A stretch of DNA of 64,000 nucleotides from Humibacillus sp. (lineage in GTDB: Bacteria > Actinomycetota > Actinomycetes > Actinomycetales > Dermatophilaceae), in NCBI GenBank assembly GCA_030452985.1, contig JAKDLG010000002.1:1-64000 (forward strand), written 5' to 3'. Each line of letters begins with the position of its first letter. The stretch's first letter is position 1. Under the pieces are notes generated by a model that saw nothing but the letters and a program-made list of their open reading frames with translations, made no database searches and was not told the origin of the DNA. The position numbers were made by a program, and so were the translations under genes. Below are positions 25,686 through 35,297 of the stretch, piece by piece.

Positions 25686-27775
25686 TGGCCCTCGTCCGGG
25701 TGCAGCTGCGGTCGGTCGGGGCCGGGGCCGGCCGTTGGGTGGGTCGCAGCAGCTACCTGAAGAAGTGGCTGGTGCTCGGCACGGCAATCGGGATCATCGC
25801 GGGCCTCGGCGCCGTGGTGTTCTACATCGCCCTGGAGACTGCAGGAAACCTGCTGCTGAGGGATCTCGGCGGCTACGTGGTGCCCTTGCCCGCGGCCGAG
25901 GGTGGCACTCTCGGCTCTGGGCACTACACCCGTTGGTGGGCGATCCCACTGGTCGTCGGGCTGGGGGGCCTGCTCTCAGGCCTGCTCGTCACCCTGCTCG
26001 CGCCCGAAGCCGCCGGCCACGGCACTGACGCCGCGATCGACGCCGTCCACCGCAACCCACGGATGATCCGCAGCCGCGCGGTCATCGTCAAGATGATCGC
26101 GTCAGCACTCACCATCGGCTCCGGTGGGTCGGGTGGCCGCGAGGGCCCGACGGCGCAGATCTCGGCGGGATTCGGCTCCCTGCTGGCGCGCACCCTCGAC
26201 CTGTCCCCCGAAGACGGCCGGATCGCCGTCTCCGTGGGCATCGGCTCGGGCATCGGCGCGATCTTCGGAGCGCCCCTCGGCGGCGCGGTCCTCGCCGCCG
26301 ACATCGTCTACAAGGACGACTTCGAGGTCGAGGCGCTGATCCCTGGCCTGTTCACCTCGATCGTCGGGTACACCGTGTTCGGGTTGTTCCAGGGGTTCAC
26401 TCCCATGTTCGGATACGCCACGGCGGGCTACGAGTTCAACCAACCGGTGCAGCTGGTCTGGTTCGCGATGATCGGCATCGTCGCCGGCCTCGTGGGCCTC
26501 GCCTACAGCAAGACGTTCTACGGTGTCGCTGACCTCGTCAAGCGTCTGCCCGGCAAGACCATCGTCAAGCCCGCCGTCGGAGGCCTGATGGTCGGCCTGA
26601 TGGCGTTGGCGATCCCTCAGGTCCTCGGCACCGGATATGGCTGGGTTCAGATATCCCTGAGCCGAGAAGGGCTGCTCGGCATCCCGTTGTGGATCATCCT
26701 GCTGTTGCCGTTCGCCCGCATCCTCTCGACCGCCTTGTCCATCGGGTCCGGTGGGTCCGGAGGCATCTTCGGGCCCGGCATGGTGATCGGAGCCTTCGCG
26801 GGCGGGGCCGTGTGGCGGGTGCTCGAGGTCTTCGCTCCAGGCGTCCCGCACAGCCCGGCACCGTTCGTGATCGTCGGCATGATGGCGTGCTTCGGCAGCA
26901 TCGCGCGAGCCCCGCTGGCCATCATGTTGATGGTGGCGGAGATGACCGGAAGCTTGACGATCCTGGCGCCCGCCATGGTGGCCGTCGGGGTCGCCTACCT
27001 GATCGTTCGCCATTTCGACCAGACCATCTACCGGTCCCAGCTGACCAGCCGTGAGGAGGCTGCGGGCGCACGGTTGAAGCAGGGCCTTCCGCTGCTCGGG
27101 CGGGTCGTGGTGAGCGACGCGATGTCACGGCCGCGGCTCGTCCTGCGCGAAGACGACACGTTGTCCCACGCCGTGCGCCGGCTGACTGAGGTGAGCACCC
27201 CAGGGGCGCCGGTGGTCGACGCCAACGGCCGGTTCCTCGGCACCGTGTCGCGCTCCGACCTGCTCGGACCGGCCGAGAAGGACCCCGACGGGGCGATCGC
27301 ACGCCGGGTCGATGCGAGCGCCCCGACGTCGACGCGGACTGCGACCCTGGACCAGGCCATCGATGCCTTACCGGAAGCGATGCACTGGCTGACCGTGCTG
27401 GACGACACACGCCAGGTCTGCGGCATCGTCGCCTTCAGCGACATCGTGCGCGCCTACCACCGGGCGCTGCGCTCCGACGCGCGACGCCTGGCCCGGGTCG
27501 CCTCGAGCGCCGGGCTCATGGACGTGCAGGTCGGCCCTCGATCACGGCTCGTCGGGCACCGGCTGAACGAGAAGGTGGTCCCAGACGGCGTGATCGTCGT
27601 CGCCGTACGGCGCGCAGACACGATGCTGCTCGGCCTGGGCGCAGTGCACCTCGAGGCGGGTGACCAGGTGACCCTGCTGGCTCGCCCCGACCACAGCGCC
27701 CGCATCCGGTCCCTGTTCGACGGCGAAGCGGTCGCCGCAGAGCGCACCACGGCCGCCGACCCGGGCGGGGGCTGA
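25685..27775 (+). CDS. ClC-type chloride channel/transporter with CBS pair and RCK_C-like domain
   Basis: This 696-residue protein has a ClC membrane domain (about residues 25-455), two CBS motifs (about 475-600) and a C-terminal TrkA-C/RCK_C-like domain (about 615-680, VGHRLNEKVVPDGVIVVAVRR...). The selectivity loops are seen as GSGGSGGREGP, with the gating Glu, and GSGGSGGIFGP. In the helix after FGAPLGGAVLAADIV, the place of the internal proton glutamate (E203 of E. coli ClC) is Ile, as in channel-type ClCs with Val. It may therefore conduct chloride without tight proton exchange; that is inference. ATG 25685 overlaps the MarR stop. Confidence 0.9.
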   Translation: MALVRVQLRSVGAGAGRWVGRSSYLKKWLVLGTAIGIIAGLGAVVFYIALETAGNLLLRDLGGYVVPLPAAEGGTLGSGHYTRWWAIPLVVGLGGLLSGLLVTLLAPEAAGHGTDAAIDAVHRNPRMIRSRAVIVKMIASALTIGSGGSGGREGPTAQISAGFGSLLARTLDLSPEDGRIAVSVGIGSGIGAIFGAPLGGAVLAADIVYKDDFEVEALIPGLFTSIVGYTVFGLFQGFTPMFGYATAGYEFNQPVQLVWFAMIGIVAGLVGLAYSKTFYGVADLVKRLPGKTIVKPAVGGLMVGLMALAIPQVLGTGYGWVQISLSREGLLGIPLWIILLLPFARILSTALSIGSGGSGGIFGPGMVIGAFAGGAVWRVLEVFAPGVPHSPAPFVIVGMMACFGSIARAPLAIMLMVAEMTGSLTILAPAMVAVGVAYLIVRHFDQTIYRSQLTSREEAAGARLKQGLPLLGRVVVSDAMSRPRLVLREDDTLSHAVRRLTEVSTPGAPVVDANGRFLGTVSRSDLLGPAEKDPDGAIARRVDASAPTSTRTATLDQAIDALPEAMHWLTVLDDTRQVCGIVAFSDIVRAYHRALRSDARRLARVASSAGLMDVQVGPRSRLVGHRLNEKVVPDGVIVVAVRRADTMLLGLGAVHLEAGDQVTLLARPDHSARIRSLFDGEAVAAERTTAADPGGG

Positions 27776-27804
27776 CGCCCAGAGCCGCGGGAGCCCCAGA
27801 GGAG

Positions 27805-27828
27805 CCACGGCGCCTGCTGGCGCCGTGG
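27805..27828 (+). terminator. Hairpin terminator after the ClC gene
   Basis: CCACGGCGCC-TGCT-GGCGCCGTGG is a perfect 10-bp stem with a 4-base loop, 30 bases after the ClC stop. No T-run follows, as often in high-GC actinobacteria. It may also protect or end the convergent priA message. Confidence 0.6.
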
Positions 27829-27944
27829 AGCGCTCAGCGATTGCTGGTCTCGCGTCTGCGGCTCGCTGGCGGCGTGGACATGTCCGTCACCGACTCCGGG
27901 CAGCGTCAGCAGCCCGGCCGACCGCCGCAGTGAGGCGAAGTGGG

Positions 27945-30254
27945 TCACCAGCTCTCGTGCGGGTCGACCCGAACGGTCACGACCTCCGCATCCTTTCGAG
28001 CCGAGCGGAAGGCCCGGAGCGAGCTCAACGCGCGCGTGAGCTCGAGGGTGCGGTCGGAGTCGATGCGCACGAGGGCGTGCCAGTGGGGGCCTGCCTCGGC
28101 GCGTCGACCCCGGCTGGGCTGACCCGGTGGGCTCGGCTGACCCGGTGGGCTCGGCTGGCTCGTCGAGGCCTGCATGGGGCCGAGCAGCGCGGCCCCGTTC
28201 GGCAGGTCGAGGTGCGTCAGTGCGTCGTCGAGGGCCCGGCGCGGGCCGGTCAGCTGGGCGAACAGGGTCGCCGGGGGCAGGCCCAGCTCGCGACGCTCGG
28301 ACAGCTCGCGCGCGGCCAGCCACGCGGGGTCCCACCGCACGAGCGCCTCCACGGCGGGCAGGGCCACGACCTCGGGCACCCCGCTGAGCACCACGGCCCG
28401 GCCGGGCCGGGCCAAGGCCGCGGCCGCCATCCAGCGACGCAGCGACTCGACGGGCGCGTCGAGAACCGGGAGGTCGAGGCTGGCCCACGCGTCGAGCAGG
28501 AGTACTGCCGTGTACCCGCTTTCAGCGACCGGCTCGGCCCCGGGCGTGGCGATGACGATGGCCGGCTCCGGGCCCACATTCGCCAGCACCTCTCCCGACC
28601 CCGACGTGTGCACAGGTACCCCAGGGAACGCCCGACCGATCTCCTCCGCCGTGCGCCGCGCGCCGGTCACCGCCGAACGCAGCCGGCGCGCGCCGCAGTG
28701 GGCGCACTCGAACCCACGGGCCGCGAGGGCGGTGCCACACCAACGGCACGACGGGGGCGCCCCCCGCGAGCCGAGGGCCATCGGCCCGGCGCACCGCGAA
28801 CAGCGCACCGCGGCCCGGCACTGCGCACACGACAGCGACGGCAGGTAGCCGCGCCGCGGCACCTGCACGAGCACCGGCCCGTCAACCAAGGCGTCCTTGG
28901 CGACGCGCCAGGCGCGCGAGGGCAGGTGGGCTCGGGCTGCCGGGCCGTCACGCTCCTCGTCGAGGCCCTCCCCGGCCACGGTGACCACAGGCGCGGCAGC
29001 GCGCACCGTCGCCGGCTCCGCCGAGACGGCGACGAGCCGTCCCGCCTCCACCTCTACCTGCGTGCGCAGGCTGCGCACGAACCCACCGGTCAGCAGCGCC
29101 GCGCCGGTCTGGGCGGCGCGCAGACCGAGCACGACTCCGGTCTGGTGGTAAGGGGCGCGCGGCTCGGCGAGCAGGTCGTCGCCGTCGTCCCACCAGGCGA
29201 CCAGACCCAGGTCGCGCACGGGGGCGAAGGCCGCGGCCCGGGTGCCGATGACGACCTGGACATGCCCCCGCAGCACCTTGAGCCAGGCCGTGTAGCGAGC
29301 CTGCGGCCCCTGGTCGGCGGTGAGGCGCACGTGCCGGCCGACGCCGAGCACCTCGCTGAGCTCGCGGTCGAGGCGGGCGACGTCGCGGTGGTCGGGCACC
29401 ACGAGCAGCGCCCCGCGGCCACCGGCCAGGGCGGTGGCCGCCGCCACCGCGAACGCCCGAGGCCAGTCGTCGTCGCGACGGCGTGTCGGCAGGGTCGACC
29501 AGGCGGCGGCGGGCGACCCGCCCTCGCGGACCCGACGCAGCCACGCCGGACCAGCGGGGTAGTCGGCCCACGGGCCGGGGGCGGATGCCGAGTCGTCCGA
29601 CCGTCGCGAACCCTCCCCGTCGGCCCCGGCGGCCCCGTCAGGAGGGTCGGCTGCGGGCGCTGCGTCGGTGGCCCGGTCGCCAACCTTTGCGTCCCCATCG
29701 CCAGTCGCGTCAGGACCGCTGACGCCGGTGACAGCGTCGTGACCGTCGTGAGCGTGCGATGTCGCCGAGCGGCTCGAGGCCGGGTTGGCCGAGGCTGACG
29801 ACCCCACTGGCGCCCTCACGATGGGCGCCGCCGGGGGATACAGAGCGAGGTTGCGCTCGGCGGTGGCGTGCCGCTTCGGTATCGCGAGTCGGAGCACGTC
29901 GCTGAGCGTGCCGGCGTATCGGTCGGCCACCGTCCGAGCGAGGGCCAGCACCTCGGGCGTGAGCACCGGCTCAGGGCTGACCACCCGGCGCAACGGCGAG
30001 AGCCGCCCTTCATGCTCTGGGCCCGCCCGCCGCTCCAGCACGAAGCCTTCGAGGTCGCGACCGGCGAAGCGCACCCGCACGCGGGCGCCCGGGACGGCAT
30101 CCGCCGACAGCTCTTCGGGAACGGCGTACTCGAACACGCGGTCGAGGTGGGCGAGAGGGGTCTCGACAACGACGGCAGCGACCGGCAACTCACGGTCGGG
30201 GGCCGCAACCGCACTGGACGCTGCCGGTCGGCCGATCAGCTCGTTGGTCGCCAC
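27945..30254 (-). CDS. priA: Actinobacterial PriA-like primosomal protein N', ATPase motifs missing
   Basis: This 769-residue protein has the PriA 3'-DNA-binding domain (VVETPLAHLDRVFEYAVPEEL at residues about 28-48), a degenerate helicase core and the zinc region with paired Cys: CAQC, CSRC, CRWC and CAHC. The Walker A loop is replaced by ALAGGRGALLVVPD, without GKT, and the DEEH box by WWDDGDD, so ATP hydrolysis is unlikely. This loss is known for actinobacterial PriA. An acidic, low-complexity insert (about residues 150-235) separates the DNA-binding domain from the core. GTG 30254, 16 bases after metK. Confidence 0.9.
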   Translation of the reverse strand: MATNELIGRPAASSAVAAPDRELPVAAVVVETPLAHLDRVFEYAVPEELSADAVPGARVRVRFAGRDLEGFVLERRAGPEHEGRLSPLRRVVSPEPVLTPEVLALARTVADRYAGTLSDVLRLAIPKRHATAERNLALYPPAAPIVRAPVGSSASANPASSRSATSHAHDGHDAVTGVSGPDATGDGDAKVGDRATDAAPAADPPDGAAGADGEGSRRSDDSASAPGPWADYPAGPAWLRRVREGGSPAAAWSTLPTRRRDDDWPRAFAVAAATALAGGRGALLVVPDHRDVARLDRELSEVLGVGRHVRLTADQGPQARYTAWLKVLRGHVQVVIGTRAAAFAPVRDLGLVAWWDDGDDLLAEPRAPYHQTGVVLGLRAAQTGAALLTGGFVRSLRTQVEVEAGRLVAVSAEPATVRAAAPVVTVAGEGLDEERDGPAARAHLPSRAWRVAKDALVDGPVLVQVPRRGYLPSLSCAQCRAAVRCSRCAGPMALGSRGAPPSCRWCGTALAARGFECAHCGARRLRSAVTGARRTAEEIGRAFPGVPVHTSGSGEVLANVGPEPAIVIATPGAEPVAESGYTAVLLLDAWASLDLPVLDAPVESLRRWMAAAALARPGRAVVLSGVPEVVALPAVEALVRWDPAWLAARELSERRELGLPPATLFAQLTGPRRALDDALTHLDLPNGAALLGPMQASTSQPSPPGQPSPPGQPSRGRRAEAGPHWHALVRIDSDRTLELTRALSSLRAFRSARKDAEVVTVRVDPHESW

Positions 30255-30270
30255 GAAGGCGAACCTAGCC

Positions 30271-31491
30271 TCAGCCGGCGACGGCGGCCTGGAGCGCCTC
30301 GACCCGGTCGGTGCGCTCCCAGGTGAAGCCGTTCTCGATACCCGGCGCCTCGGTGCGACCGAAGTGGCCGTAGGCGGCGGTCGGCTTGTAGATGGGACGC
30401 AGCAGGTCGAGGGCCTCGACGATCGCGCCGGGTCGTAGGTCGAACACCGTGGTGATGGCCGTCTGGATCTTGTCGACCGGTTCGGTCTCGGTGCCGAACG
30501 TCTCGATGTAGAGACCGACCGGCTGCGCCTTGCCGATCGCGTAGGCGACCTGGACCTCGCACCGGCTGGCGAGCCCTGCGGCTACGACGTTCTTGGCCAC
30601 CCAGCGCATCGCGTACGCGGCCGAACGATCGACCTTGCTGGGGTCCTTTCCCGAGAAGGCGCCGCCGCCGTGACGGGCCATGCCACCGTAGGTGTCGACG
30701 ATGATCTTGCGGCCGGTGAGGCCGGCATCCCCCATCGGGCCACCGATCTCGAAGCGGCCGGTCGGGTTGATCAAGGCGCGGAAGTCGCGCGTGTCGAGCT
30801 CGGTGCCGCTGCTGGCCAGCTCGTGCAGCACCGGCTCGATGACGTGCTCGCGGATGTCGGGTTCGAGCATCCGCTCGAGCGAGACGTCGGGCGCGTGCTG
30901 GGTGGAGAGCACGACGGTATCGAGCGCCACGGGCCGGTCGCCGTCGTAGGCGATCGTGACCTGGGTCTTGCCGTCGGGGCGCAGGTAAGGCAGCACGTCA
31001 CCCTTGCGCACGGCCGTGAGCCGCTCGGCCAGCCGATGAGCGAGGTAGATCGGCAACGGCAGCAGCTCGGCCGTGTCGGTGCAGGCGTAGCCGAACATCA
31101 GGCCCTGGTCGCCCGCGCCCTGCTTGTCGAGGGGGTCGATGCCGCCATGTCGGTTCTCGTGGGCGGTGTCGACCCCTTGGGCGATGTCGGGTGACTGGGC
31201 CCCGATCGAGATGGAGACACCGCAGGTGCGGCCGTCGAAGCCCTTCTGAGACCCGTCGTAGCCCACATCGAGGATCGTCTCGCGCACCAGCGCGGGAATC
31301 TCGACGTATCCCACGGTCGAGACCTCGCCGGCCACGTGGACGAGGCCGGTCGTGACCATCGTCTCGACGGCGACCCGGGCGTGCGGGTCGGCCCGGAGCA
31401 GTGCGTCGAGAATCGAGTCGCTGATCTGGTCACAGATCTTGTCGGGATGGCCCTCGGTGACTGACTCGGATGTGAACAGGCGTGCAGGCAC
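30271..31491 (-). CDS. metK: S-adenosylmethionine synthetase
   Basis: This 406-residue cytosolic enzyme makes SAM from methionine and [23 protein letters not shown] opens the protein with the ATP-binding His and Asp. [13 protein letters not shown], the Gly/Lys loop [20 protein letters not shown] and the C-terminal GHFGRTEA are intact. The GTG at 31491 is preceded by AGGGAG. It lies between coaBC (59 bases upstream) and priA, the common actinobacterial order. Confidence 0.97.
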   Translation of the reverse strand: MPARLFTSESVTEGHPDKICDQISDSILDALLRADPHARVAVETMVTTGLVHVAGEVSTVGYVEIPALVRETILDVGYDGSQKGFDGRTCGVSISIGAQSPDIAQGVDTAHENRHGGIDPLDKQGAGDQGLMFGYACTDTAELLPLPIYLAHRLAERLTAVRKGDVLPYLRPDGKTQVTIAYDGDRPVALDTVVLSTQHAPDVSLERMLEPDIREHVIEPVLHELASSGTELDTRDFRALINPTGRFEIGGPMGDAGLTGRKIIVDTYGGMARHGGGAFSGKDPSKVDRSAAYAMRWVAKNVVAAGLASRCEVQVAYAIGKAQPVGLYIETFGTETEPVDKIQTAITTVFDLRPGAIVEALDLLRPIYKPTAAYGHFGRTEAPGIENGFTWERTDRVEALQAAVAG

Positions 31492-31550
31492 GAGGCTCCC
31501 TAATCGGGTCGATGGGTAGAGATGAATGGTTCGGCGGGCAAGTTTACCGG

Positions 31551-32849
31551 TCAGTTCAGCAGTTGCTCGATGGCGTCCACGACCGCGTCGGCCACGATGT
31601 CCTTCGACGCCGGGCCCACGGTGACCGCGGTCTCGTCGCCGCGGTGCAGGAGGTGAACGGTCGTGTCGTCACGGCCGAAGGTGACCCCGTCGCCGACCTC
31701 GTTGACGACCTGCAGGTCGCTCCCCTTGCGCGCGAACTTCGCTCGAGCATGGTCCATCACGGAGCCGGCGGCGTCGCCCGTCTCGGCCGCGAAGCTGACG
31801 ATGACCGGGCGCCCGGACCCGTGCTGGGCCCGAGCCGCTACGAGACCCTTGACGATGTCGGGGTTCTCGACGAGCTCGAGGCGCAGACCCGCGGGCTCGT
31901 CGGGGTTCTTCTTGATCTTGTGCCCGCTCGCGTTCGCCGGCCGGAAGTCGGCGGGGGCCGCCGCCATGACCACCGCGTCGGCCCCGGCCGCCGCCTCGTC
32001 GACGGCGGCCTTTAGCTGCTCGGTGGTCTCGACCGTGACCAGCGTCACGCCGTCAGGGGTCGGCAGCGAGACGTTGGCCGCCACGAGCGTCACGGCTGCT
32101 CCCCGGTCCCGCGCCGACCGGGCGATGGCGTAGCCCTGCTTGCCAGAGCTCCGGTTGCCGATGAAGCGCACCGGGTCGAGCGGCTCGCGAGTTCCGCCGG
32201 CCGACACCACGAAGTGCCGCCCCTCGAGCCTGCGGTCGCGGTCATTCGCCCGCTCACCCGCATCCGCCGTGGTCGCCGTCGGTGTGGTCTGCGTGATGGT
32301 CGAACCGGCCACCACGGTCAGGCATTCCGCGTAGAGGTCAGCCGGCTCGGGGAGCCGTCCGGCGCCGGTGTCGGCCCCCGTGAGGCGGCCGCGCGCGGGC
32401 TCGACGACGTGGACGCCTCGCTCACGCAGGGTGGCGATGTTGGCGCGGGTGGCCGGGTGCTCCCACATCTCGGTGTGCATCGCCGGGGCGAACACCACGG
32501 GGCAGCGCGCGGTCAGCAGAGTGCTGGTGAGCAGGTCGCCGGCAAATCCGTGGGCGGCCTTGGCCACGATGTCGGCGGTAGCGGGAGCGACCACGACCAG
32601 GTCGGCATGCTGACCGATACGAACGTGCGGCACCTCATGAACCGAGGTCCAGACGTCGGTGCTGACCGGCTTGCCCGACAGGGCCGCCCACGTGGGGGCG
32701 CCGACGAACTCCAGGGCGGCCGCGGTGGGCACGACGGTCACGTCGTGGCCGGCCTCGGTGAACAGCCGAAGGAGCGAGCACGCCTTGTACGCGGCGATCC
32801 CACCGCTGACGCCGAGGACGACCCGCAGGGGCGCGGCGGAGCCGGTCAC
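31551..32849 (-). CDS. coaBC: Bifunctional phosphopantothenoylcysteine synthetase/decarboxylase CoaBC
   Basis: This 432-residue enzyme performs two steps of coenzyme A synthesis. The N-terminal flavoprotein CoaC half has [20 protein letters not shown] and the decarboxylase-type loop [16 protein letters not shown]. The C-terminal CoaB half has [20 protein letters not shown] and [15 protein letters not shown], the CTP/substrate site. The start is uncertain: GTG 32849, or TTG 32852 one codon earlier. It begins 10 bases after rpoZ. Confidence 0.94.
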   Translation of the reverse strand: MTGSAAPLRVVLGVSGGIAAYKACSLLRLFTEAGHDVTVVPTAAALEFVGAPTWAALSGKPVSTDVWTSVHEVPHVRIGQHADLVVVAPATADIVAKAAHGFAGDLLTSTLLTARCPVVFAPAMHTEMWEHPATRANIATLRERGVHVVEPARGRLTGADTGAGRLPEPADLYAECLTVVAGSTITQTTPTATTADAGERANDRDRRLEGRHFVVSAGGTREPLDPVRFIGNRSSGKQGYAIARSARDRGAAVTLVAANVSLPTPDGVTLVTVETTEQLKAAVDEAAAGADAVVMAAAPADFRPANASGHKIKKNPDEPAGLRLELVENPDIVKGLVAARAQHGSGRPVIVSFAAETGDAAGSVMDHARAKFARKGSDLQVVNEVGDGVTFGRDDTTVHLLHRGDETAVTVGPASKDIVADAVVDAIEQLLN

Positions 32850-32859
32850 CAAGCGGGGC

Positions 32860-33123
32860 TCAGACCTCGGTCGGCACGGAGGTGAGCAACCGCTGGTTGA
32901 TCTCGCGCAGGGCGATCGACAGCGGCTTCTCGTGCACCTCGGTCTCGACGAGAGGGCCGACGTAGTCGAGCAGACCCTCCTGCAGCTGCGAGTAGTAGGC
33001 GTTGATCTGACGGGCGCGCTTGGCCGAGTAGATGACGAGCGCGTACTTGGAGTCAGCCACGGTCAGGAGGTCATCGATCGGCGGGTTGGTGATGCCGATG
33101 GGAGCGGCCTTGGTACCGGACAC
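32860..33123 (-). CDS. rpoZ: RNA polymerase omega subunit
   Basis: This 87-residue protein assists assembly of RNA polymerase by binding the beta' subunit. [20 protein letters not shown] followed by [16 protein letters not shown] is the conserved omega fold. The tail [16 protein letters not shown] is typical of actinobacteria. It begins with GTG 33123 and has only a weak GAGA-type ribosome binding site. It is part of mihF-gmk-rpoZ-coaBC-metK. Confidence 0.95.
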   Translation of the reverse strand: MSGTKAAPIGITNPPIDDLLTVADSKYALVIYSAKRARQINAYYSQLQEGLLDYVGPLVETEVHEKPLSIALREINQRLLTSVPTEV

Positions 33124-33207
33124 GGTGATCTCGTTTCGTTCGGGGTCTGCGGGGCTTCAACGGACGGCGTCGGCGGAACCAGTCCGCAGCGCACTTCGGG
33201 GTCAGGC

Positions 33208-33825
33208 TCAGCGAGCGGCCGGGCCTGACCTCATCAATGATACGAGTTCTTCGCTGGCCCGACGAACGTCGTCGTTGACGATGACCTCGTCGAACTCGCT
33301 CCGGGCCGCCATCTCGGTGCGGGCCGTGGTCAGGCGACGCTCGCGCTCGACCTCGTCCTCGGTACCCCGACCGACCAGTCGCCGCACGAGCTCCTCCCAG
33401 CTGGGTGGGGCGAGGAACACGAACAGCGCGTCGGGCCACGAGTCGCGCACCTGGCGGGCGCCCTGCAGGTCGATCTCGAGCAAAGCGTCACGGCCCTCGC
33501 GGATGGCCCGCTCGACGGGGCCACGGGGCGTTCCGTACTTGGCCACCCCGTGCACCACGGCATGCTCGAGGAACTCCCCCGCCAGGGCGAGCCGGTCGAA
33601 CTCCTGGTCGTCGACGAAGTGGTAGTGCACGCCGTCGACCTCTCCGGGGCGCGGTCGGCGGGTGGTCATCGACACCGAGAACCAGACACCGGGAAAGTGC
33701 GTGCGCACGTAGGCCGACATGGTGCCCTTGCCGACGGCCGTGGGGCCGGCCAGCACGACGAGGCGACCGAGGCGGGGGCGGGCCACTTCCTCGGGCTGCG
33801 GCTGCCGTTCGCCGTTCGGGTTCAC
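33208..33825 (-). CDS. gmk: Guanylate kinase
   Basis: This 205-residue enzyme phosphorylates GMP to GDP. Walker A is GPTAVGKGT (near residue 27). The GMP-binding segment is SVSMTTRRPRPGEVDGVHYH. LLEIDLQGARQVR and the lid FVFLAPPSWEELVRRL follow. A GTG start at 33825 overlaps the mihF stop (GTGA). The first 18 residues form a hydrophilic extension before the domain. Confidence 0.96.
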   Translation of the reverse strand: MNPNGERQPQPEEVARPRLGRLVVLAGPTAVGKGTMSAYVRTHFPGVWFSVSMTTRRPRPGEVDGVHYHFVDDQEFDRLALAGEFLEHAVVHGVAKYGTPRGPVERAIREGRDALLEIDLQGARQVRDSWPDALFVFLAPPSWEELVRRLVGRGTEDEVERERRLTTARTEMAARSEFDEVIVNDDVRRASEELVSLMRSGPAAR

Positions 33826-34139
33826 GGCTTCTCGAACCGGCGCAGCAGGGCCGCCGCCTGGTTCGCGCCGAGCCCTCGGACGCGTCGCGACTCCGCGATA
33901 CCGACCTCGGCCATGATCGCCCGGGCCCGCACCCGACCCACGCCGGGCATCGCCTCGAGCAGCTCGGTGACCTTCATCTTGCCGATGACCGGGTCAACCT
34001 TGCCGTCATCGATGACCTCGGAGAGCGAACCACTGGAGTACTTGAGCCGGTTCTTGACCGCCGCCCGCTCCCGACGAGCCGCGGCGGCCTTCGCCAACGC
34101 TGCCGCGCGTTGCTCAGGGGTGAGCGGTGGAAGTGCCAC
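33822..34139 (-). CDS. mihF: Actinobacterial integration host factor mIHF
   Basis: This 105-residue basic nucleoid protein bends DNA. VALPPLTPEQRAAALAKAAA forms a charged N-terminal helix. GSLSEVIDDGKVDPVIGKMK and LLEAMPGVGRVRARAIMAEV form the helix-two-turn-helix DNA-binding part. GTG 34139 follows AAGGAG; the frame open to 34370 is not homologous. The gene overlaps gmk, a placement fixed across actinobacteria. Confidence 0.95.
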   Translation of the reverse strand: MALPPLTPEQRAAALAKAAAARRERAAVKNRLKYSSGSLSEVIDDGKVDPVIGKMKVTELLEAMPGVGRVRARAIMAEVGIAESRRVRGLGANQAAALLRRFEKP

Positions 34140-34262
34140 GGTGCAGGGTCTCCTTGCTGACACGGGGCATCGCCTGGCGCGGTCCCGACATGATCTGTTC
34201 CGCCCGAACCTAGCGACCCCTGCGACGGTGCCGCAACGCGGGCACCCCCGGCGCGCGGAAGG

Positions 34263-34396
34263 TCGGCAGGGCCGGCAGGGCCGGCAGGGTCGGCAAAGCA
34301 GGCGGTTGCCCGTCTGGCACCTCCCAGCCGCCGCGGGTGTCGAACGCGCGACAGGCTGGGCGTCTGGCACCTCCCAGGCCCCAGGGGTGTCGAACG
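34263..34396. repeat. Short tandem and 50-bp direct repeats between mihF and pyrF
   Basis: Bases 34263-34297 hold near-perfect 9-bp units of the type GGCAGGGCC/T. Two direct repeats 50 bp apart follow (starting 34311 and 34361), each with CGTCTGGCACCTCCCAG, a variable 8-base stretch, and GGGTGTCGAACG. The second copy abuts the pyrF stop at 34398. The sequence lies in the gap between pyrF and mihF, where it may mark a terminator or processing site. Confidence 0.7.
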
Positions 34397-34397
34397 G

Positions 34398-35240
34398 TCA
34401 GCTGCGCAGCCCATGCGCGACCCGCTCGGCCCGGTCGACCAGCCCGGAGATGCTGGGGCCCGCCTGGAGGATCTCGCGGCTCGAGGAGGCGAGCACCTGC
34501 GGTCGGGCCGACCCGAAGGTGCGCTCGAGCGCCTCCACGGTGCCGCCCTGGGCTCCGAAACCTGGCGCCAGCACGGGGGTGGCCGCGGTGACGAGATCGA
34601 GCCCGAGGTCTGCGACGGCCGTTCCGACAGTGGCTCCGACGACGAGGCCGACGCTGCCGAGCCGCCCTCGCTCACGAGCGAGCGCGTTGTCGACCGTGGC
34701 GCCCTCCACGATCGAGGCCGCCACGGAACGTCCGTCGCGCACGGCATGCTGCACCGCCGCACCCTCCGGGTTCGAGGTGAGGGCCAGCACGAAGACCCCT
34801 CGCCCCGTCTCGGCCGCGACGTCGATGGCCGGACGGAGGGACTCGTAGCCGAGGTAGGGGCTCACGGTGACCGCGTCAGCCGGCGCGACGGCATCTGCCC
34901 CGAGCAACGCCTCGGCGTAGGCAGCCATGGTCGAGCCGATATCGCCGCGTTTGGCGTCGAGGATGGTCAGGGTGTCGCCCGCACGCAGCTCGGTGAGCAC
35001 CCGTTCGAGCACGGCGAGGCCGCGGCTGCCGAACACCTCGAAGAACGCCGACTGCGGCTTGACGACGGCCACCCGGCCAACGAACGCCTCCACGCAGGTC
35101 AGCGCGAACCGTTCGAGGCCGGCAATGTCGTAGGTCAGGCCCCACGCCTCGACGAGCGCCCGATGCGGGTCGATGCCCACACAGAGCGGGCCCTTGCTCG
35201 CCATCGCCTGTTCGAGCCGTGCGCCGAAGCCTGTCGTCAT
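34398..35240 (-). CDS. pyrF: Orotidine 5'-phosphate decarboxylase (type 2)
   Basis: This 280-residue enzyme makes UMP from OMP, the last de novo pyrimidine step. The catalytic motif is LTILDAKRGDIGSTMAAYAE with the Asp-Lys-Asp set, and VVKPQSAFFEVFG is typical of the longer type 2 enzymes. ATG 35240 has GAGGAG upstream. It is the last gene of the pyr operon, 57 bases after pyrD. Confidence 0.96.
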   Translation of the reverse strand: MTTGFGARLEQAMASKGPLCVGIDPHRALVEAWGLTYDIAGLERFALTCVEAFVGRVAVVKPQSAFFEVFGSRGLAVLERVLTELRAGDTLTILDAKRGDIGSTMAAYAEALLGADAVAPADAVTVSPYLGYESLRPAIDVAAETGRGVFVLALTSNPEGAAVQHAVRDGRSVAASIVEGATVDNALARERGRLGSVGLVVGATVGTAVADLGLDLVTAATPVLAPGFGAQGGTVEALERTFGSARPQVLASSSREILQAGPSISGLVDRAERVAHGLRS

Positions 35241-35297
35241 CGTCGTCCTCCTCGTGGGGCCGTGCCGCGTGTCGTTCGGTTCCGGGCCGCTGCCCTC

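Noticed and set aside
20438-27775. Accessory block as a genomic island
   Set aside because: No integrase, tRNA, attachment repeats or transposase; codon use looks like the rest except in a short gap near 24.9 kb.
27825-29798. 657-codon plus-strand frame opposite priA
   Set aside because: Composition typical of a shadow frame; priA on the other strand carries the conserved zinc Cys pairs.
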